NCBI GenBank assembly: GCA_030407085.1
Contig: CM059582.1
Coordinates: forward strand, 198,942,001 to 199,006,000
Direction of reading: 5' to 3'
From: Trichopria drosophilae
Lineage: Eukaryota > Arthropoda > Insecta > Hymenoptera > Diapriidae
DNA length: 64,000 nt
The stretch's first letter is position 1. The number at the start of each line of letters is the position of its first letter. A program made the position numbers and the translations under genes. Positions 59,816-64,000 of the stretch are shown here, piece after piece. The notes below the pieces were generated by a model, which was not told the origin of the DNA, ran no database searches, and saw only the letters and a list, made by a program, of their open reading frames with translations.

Positions 59816-60550
59816 CAATACAGTTGTTGCCTACGAAAATTATTCTTGCGAATTCTCACCTAATTTTGAAACACTCAGAAAAAAATGCGTAAAAGCGCAC
59901 TAAAATAGGAATTCTTTATGATTTCATCATAAAATATATGTTTTTCAATGAAAATAATTTAGTGCTCTCTCCAATGCTGCATATTGTAAAATGTGTATAA
60001 ATTAATTATATAGATGATGGGTTCATGCCGATTATTAATTAATAAGAATATCACTGCTATTTAATTAGAAAGTTGGATAATAATAGAGGATGATCACGAA
60101 ATAAAAATGGACAACGATGACGTTTTGCAGTTAACATTTACAGTATTGTGCCTTATGGGGAGACGACATCCACGAATGATTGGCATGATCATATGTTACC
60201 AATCGTTAACATCATCTGCCACTATAAAACGAGGATTGCTTGAAAAATTATGACATCGTTCCCGATAACAATATGCCATAACCAATTGGTTTTGTTTAAT
60301 TTAATTCAGCAGGTGAGTTTCATATATTTCATACGTTTAATTAAAACTCCGAAATTATTAGTCCCACAACACGAAAAATTAACCCAAAATTATTCAAAAA
60401 ATTATTCAATGTATTATGTTTATTAATTTTATAATTTCAAGTTCATATAGCATAACATCTTAGTGAAAATAGAAAGAATAACTAATTTAAGAAAGTTTTG
60501 AATTAGAAGTAGTTAATTAATATTATAATAATATTGTACATACTAAATTT
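59816..60550. other. No supported gene
   Basis: A 48-codon plus-strand frame from ATG 60107 has a good start context (AAAAATGG) but no family resemblance. Confidence 0.4.
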
Positions 60551-60552
60551 CA

Positions 60553-60716
60553 TAGAGTGAAAACTTATTCTTTATGGAGTGAAAATTGAACCACTATAAT
60601 GAAAAAGTTTAGAGAAGTGTATAGTAGAGTTCTTGCTATTTAGAAGTGAATGTTCGCTCCTTAAGAGTGACAATTCGATGTTTTATAAGAATGGAATGAA
60701 AAATTTTCACTCTATA
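60553..60716. mobile_element. Short MITE, ends ATAGAGTGAAAA
   Basis: ATAGAGTGAAAACTTATTC at the left and AAAATTTTCACTCTAT at the right are inverted. AGAGTGA words recur in the middle. Confidence 0.5.
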
Positions 60717-60759
60717 AAAAATCAAGTTGTACACTAAGAAATTTAGAGAGCAATGAATG

Positions 60760-62740
60760 CAATTTGCAGATATTTTTTTAATTTAAAATTGTTCAATTTT
60801 ACTAAATTTACAACGCCTATTTACTACATATAATTCAATTTGCTTAATTAATAAAAATAATAATAAAATGGTACAATTTAAAGTTCGAAATTGTGTCATT
60901 CTTTCGAAACGTCCCATATATATCATTCTGCTATTGTTGTGTACAGTTTTTTCATGATTGATTTATTCTCTTCGTTTTTATTTACAAATGCTACAAATTG
61001 TAGATATAAAAAAATTTTAATATTATAGTACACAGTAGGAAATAACAACTATATTATTACTCGTAGGAAAAGTACGTAGAAATTGATTTAATCATGAAAT
61101 ACAAGGAATGAAACTTGTCGATAGTCAAGATTAACTAAACGTAAGTGAAAGCAAAGAAAGAAAAGTAAACGAAGACGAAAGATGGTATGGTAATTATTAC
61201 ATTAATTAACTTGTAAACATTATTTGAGAGACAACAATTGTTTTAACGAATGAAAATCGTTAAATGATTTCTCACATGATCCAAAATTATCACATAAAAT
61301 TTTATCATTTTTTAATTAATTTTGAAAAAATAATGAAAGTAATAGATTCTTTAAGTAGGTCTTAAAAGAGGAAAATCGTTAATACAGCAGAAGCAAACGA
61401 TGTATTCGTTTTAAACTTTAGTTGAATTTTAGTTCTTTCCTCATAATAATCAATCCTCTAAATTGTAATATGAATATTACACTGAAGAATGAATGGTTAA
61501 GATAATCAGAAACCTGAATATTTGAACCAAAAAATATTATTAACTATTTGAGGCATAATGATACTTCTAATTTAAATATTTTAACGCTAAAATTGTTATC
61601 ACAGTCCATGATATGCTTTACTATAATAAATGCATACAAAATGTTTAATGCTAAACACACCCTTGTTATAAATAAGGTTATACTAAACCAGAAAATCTTA
61701 TTAAAATAAATACAATTAACCAAACGTTTCTGGTACTTTTAGTCAGAATTGTTTTTTAAGTGTATCGTACAATAATTTTAAATCAGGAATTTGTTCACAG
61801 TGACAAAAAATTTATTCTGGCAGAAAGCTACTATAAGGGTTCTAACTTAAGACAAATATTTGTTGCCCAAATTACTCATCTGAATTTCTAAATTAATACC
61901 AGAAAATCGTCGACACGATATAAAACAATTCTATAAAATGAGCTCATATTTCAACCATATTTCATTCAATTCTATCTAAACGATTATTGCAAGAAATAAG
62001 AGGAACGGAAATCCTTACTTTTAATTTCGTTCATTCAATATGGACCCAATAGAAGTTCATTCCACGGAAAACGACTTTTGGTCTCCCCTCTTCAGAAAAT
62101 TCCAGTTGTATAGGGTGTGAAAAATCGCTTCCACGCAATTTAATTTATACTACACCAAATAATTTATTTCCAGTAACGCAGAGGACATTACTTTCAGCCC
62201 AACTATTAAGAATAACAACCAACACGGTTTACATAAGTTTGCCAGGGACGAAAATATTAAGAAGTGACTAAAAGTAATGTCGACTTTCTAACGAAGCATT
62301 TGTAGTGTAATTAGCAGGCGGTATTATACAAGGACAAGCATTTAAGTAAAAGGGCGTTCTCTTCTCTTCTTAGAAATTCCACTCAGATTTTCTTCTCATA
62401 TAACAAGTGTAATATTACGCGAAGAAAAAATTTATCCTCAAAGATTACTGTGCAGACCAACCGTTTGAGATCTGTTTGTCAGTTTTCAAAAAAAATAGCA
62501 GTGGGTTTAGTAAAACTTCCGTATTTGCATCAAAATGTGTGTTCATATTAGGAGTTATGATGAAGAAAATATTTTTTGACGGGTAATTTAAAAATATTTA
62601 GTGTATTTTACTAAATTTATATTTAGGAGCAAACTGATTCACTTATTTTTATTCAAAATAATATTTAACTGATTTTTCATTTATATTTTATCATTACTAA
62701 AAAAAAATCAGTTATTTCAGTTTACAGATTTATTTTTTAA
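60760..62740. other. AT-rich, no gene or clear repeat
   Basis: Nothing supportable seen on either strand. Confidence 0.5.
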
Positions 62741-62746
62741 CCCAAA

Positions 62747-62833
62747 CCCGAGTAGAAATTTATTAAGGGCCTGATCAGGGCCAGACCAAAAGCGTTACAC
62801 CCTGATCAGGGCCTGAACAAATTTCTACTCGGG
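62747..62833. repeat. 87-bp hairpin element
   Basis: CCCGAGTAGAAATTT at the left and AAATTTCTACTCGGG at the right are perfect complements. CCTGATCAGGGCC occurs twice inside. AAA flanks both ends, consistent with a 3-bp target duplication. Confidence 0.8.
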
Positions 62834-63122
62834 AAATTATAAACCTGGTTACAATTAGTTGAAACGGTTTAAAGCTAACGTATTATTCGTGTTTTTATAA
62901 TCAAGTTAATACTTCTCGTTTAATTTGACAAGAAAGCAAATTACTAAATAGTATTTTATTGTATCGATGATTATATTTTTATGTTGCATTAATGTCGATC
63001 AATATGTACAATTGATTTGAATATTCATCGCGTGGTGGCGGATGAAGAGGTCCTGCTTACTTTCGCAAGTGATGAAATAGTATTCAGTTTCCTGTACAAA
63101 GAAAACTGCCTTTTACTGGCTA

Positions 63123-63386
63123 AAGTAGAGTCCCGGTATATTTGCGTCTCGCTATATTTACGTCCCAGCATATTTGCCCAGTTCCGTCTCATTATATTTG
63201 TCTGCCGCCGCTCTCTTTTTCCCCCACCTTGCGCGCTGGAGCCTCATGAAGGGCCTACTGTGACGTCACGAACGTAATGCGACTGAGAAGAGTAGGAGAA
63301 GCGGCGCTCCCCTTCTTTTGACAGATATAAGGAGACGGGAGGGGAAGTCCAGGATCCGAGCGGGCAAATATACCGGGACTCTACTG
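63123..63386. mobile_element. CAGTAGAGTCCCGGTATATT-type MITE, copy 2
   Basis: Left end AAGTAGAGTCCCGGTATATT, right end ATATACCGGGACTCTACTG, TA on both sides. Shares with 25090-25377 the internal TATATTT repeats, the TGACGTCACGAAC centre and the GAGACGGGAGGGGAAG block. The 86-codon frame across it is not a gene. Confidence 0.85.
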
Positions 63387-64000
63387 TATAAGACATTGAT
63401 TTCCATAAATCATGGAAAGGTTTTCCTTTTTATCAAACAACTAATCCTAATTTTTACAATTTAATAATTTTTATTAGTTTTCTCAGAAACAATTTTTCGT
63501 GTCTTTCTCGAAACGCCATTACTTGGACTTGATAATTATTGCACCCCATCTCCTTAATTTAAAATTATATATCATTCATAAAGTTTGTATTAGGATTCTT
63601 ATATAAGACTTTATTTACCGTTAAGTTTAGTTACATTTCTTTTAAGGACTATAAGACATTTTTTAAAAGAAGTTTTATATCTTATGAAAGACATTTTTCT
63701 CAGTGTTATGTTAAAATTGTACAAGACGTATTAACTTATATTTTATGTGTAGAACGGTTTGATCTAATTAGTATTGAAATAATTTTGTTAAATGTATAGA
63801 ACAAAATATTAAGTTGTATAATATAAACTATTTAGTTGAACCTACAAACTTTAGGTAGTACAATAGTATCAGAAACTCATAAACTAAATTGATTGTAATT
63901 TTAGACTACTTTCAGTTGACTAAAATTATTGAAAACGATAGTTGGAACAGAAAAGTCAATACGCAAGAAATGTCAGTTATATTCATAACACTTCTAGAAG

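Noticed and set aside
60107..60253. 48-codon frame from MDNDDVLQLT
   Set aside because: Short, with no splice partners or family resemblance.
1..64000. CRISPR array or bacterial operon
   Set aside because: Spliced genes and insect-type families make the window eukaryotic, and the tandem repeats lack unique spacers of constant length.

Overview
The window reads as insect nuclear DNA. It is AT-rich, has short spliced exons and no bacterial gene organisation, and carries a ZAD-type C2H2 zinc-finger gene (a family greatly expanded in insects), a GTSF1/Asterix-like CHHC zinc-finger gene and dense miniature DNA transposons. Genus cannot be read from the sequence. Gene models were built by hand from splice sites, phase continuity and protein patterns.

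Layout. (1) 7-523, minus: the 5' three exons of a hAT-transposase-related zinc-finger gene running off the left edge. (2) 1.4-5.7 kb: nested repeats, namely a TIR element split by a 652-bp palindromic MITE, a minisatellite of CCATATGG palindromes, pogo-like MITEs with CAGTAG ends, and a TTAA-flanked palindrome. (3) 6.1-8.6 kb, plus: a complete eight-coding-exon GTSF1-like gene with very small introns, all phase 0, predicted to act in the piRNA pathway. (4) 8.9-17.7 kb: an 8.75-kb structure bounded by TTAA and by inverted arms of about 1.65 kb, holding another TTAA palindrome, a 28/55-bp satellite and other tandem repeats. (5) 18.6-24.2 kb, minus: a ZAD zinc-finger gene. Its shared 5' exons can be joined in frame either to a terminal exon with seven fingers or to downstream exons carrying diverged duplicates of the same finger block. 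This is the best candidate for something new in the window. (6) 24.4-29.9 kb: CAGTAG-type MITEs, then a decayed R1-like non-LTR retrotransposon (minus) interrupted by a TTAA palindrome and by a second copy of the 1.5-kb element. (7) 30-64 kb: mostly AT-rich non-coding DNA with scattered MITEs, retroelement scraps, one CpG-rich patch near 37.4 kb and one possible membrane-protein exon near 52.3 kb.

Two threads run through the repeats. Several elements are flanked by TTAA, have ends starting CCC (piggyBac-like) and contain modules of about 121 bp built around ATGGCGG, which resembles a YY1/Pho site. A second set shares CAGTAG ends and TA target duplications (Tc1/pogo-like). An array of the 121-bp modules lies in the ZAD-gene intron that separates two of the duplicated finger exons.
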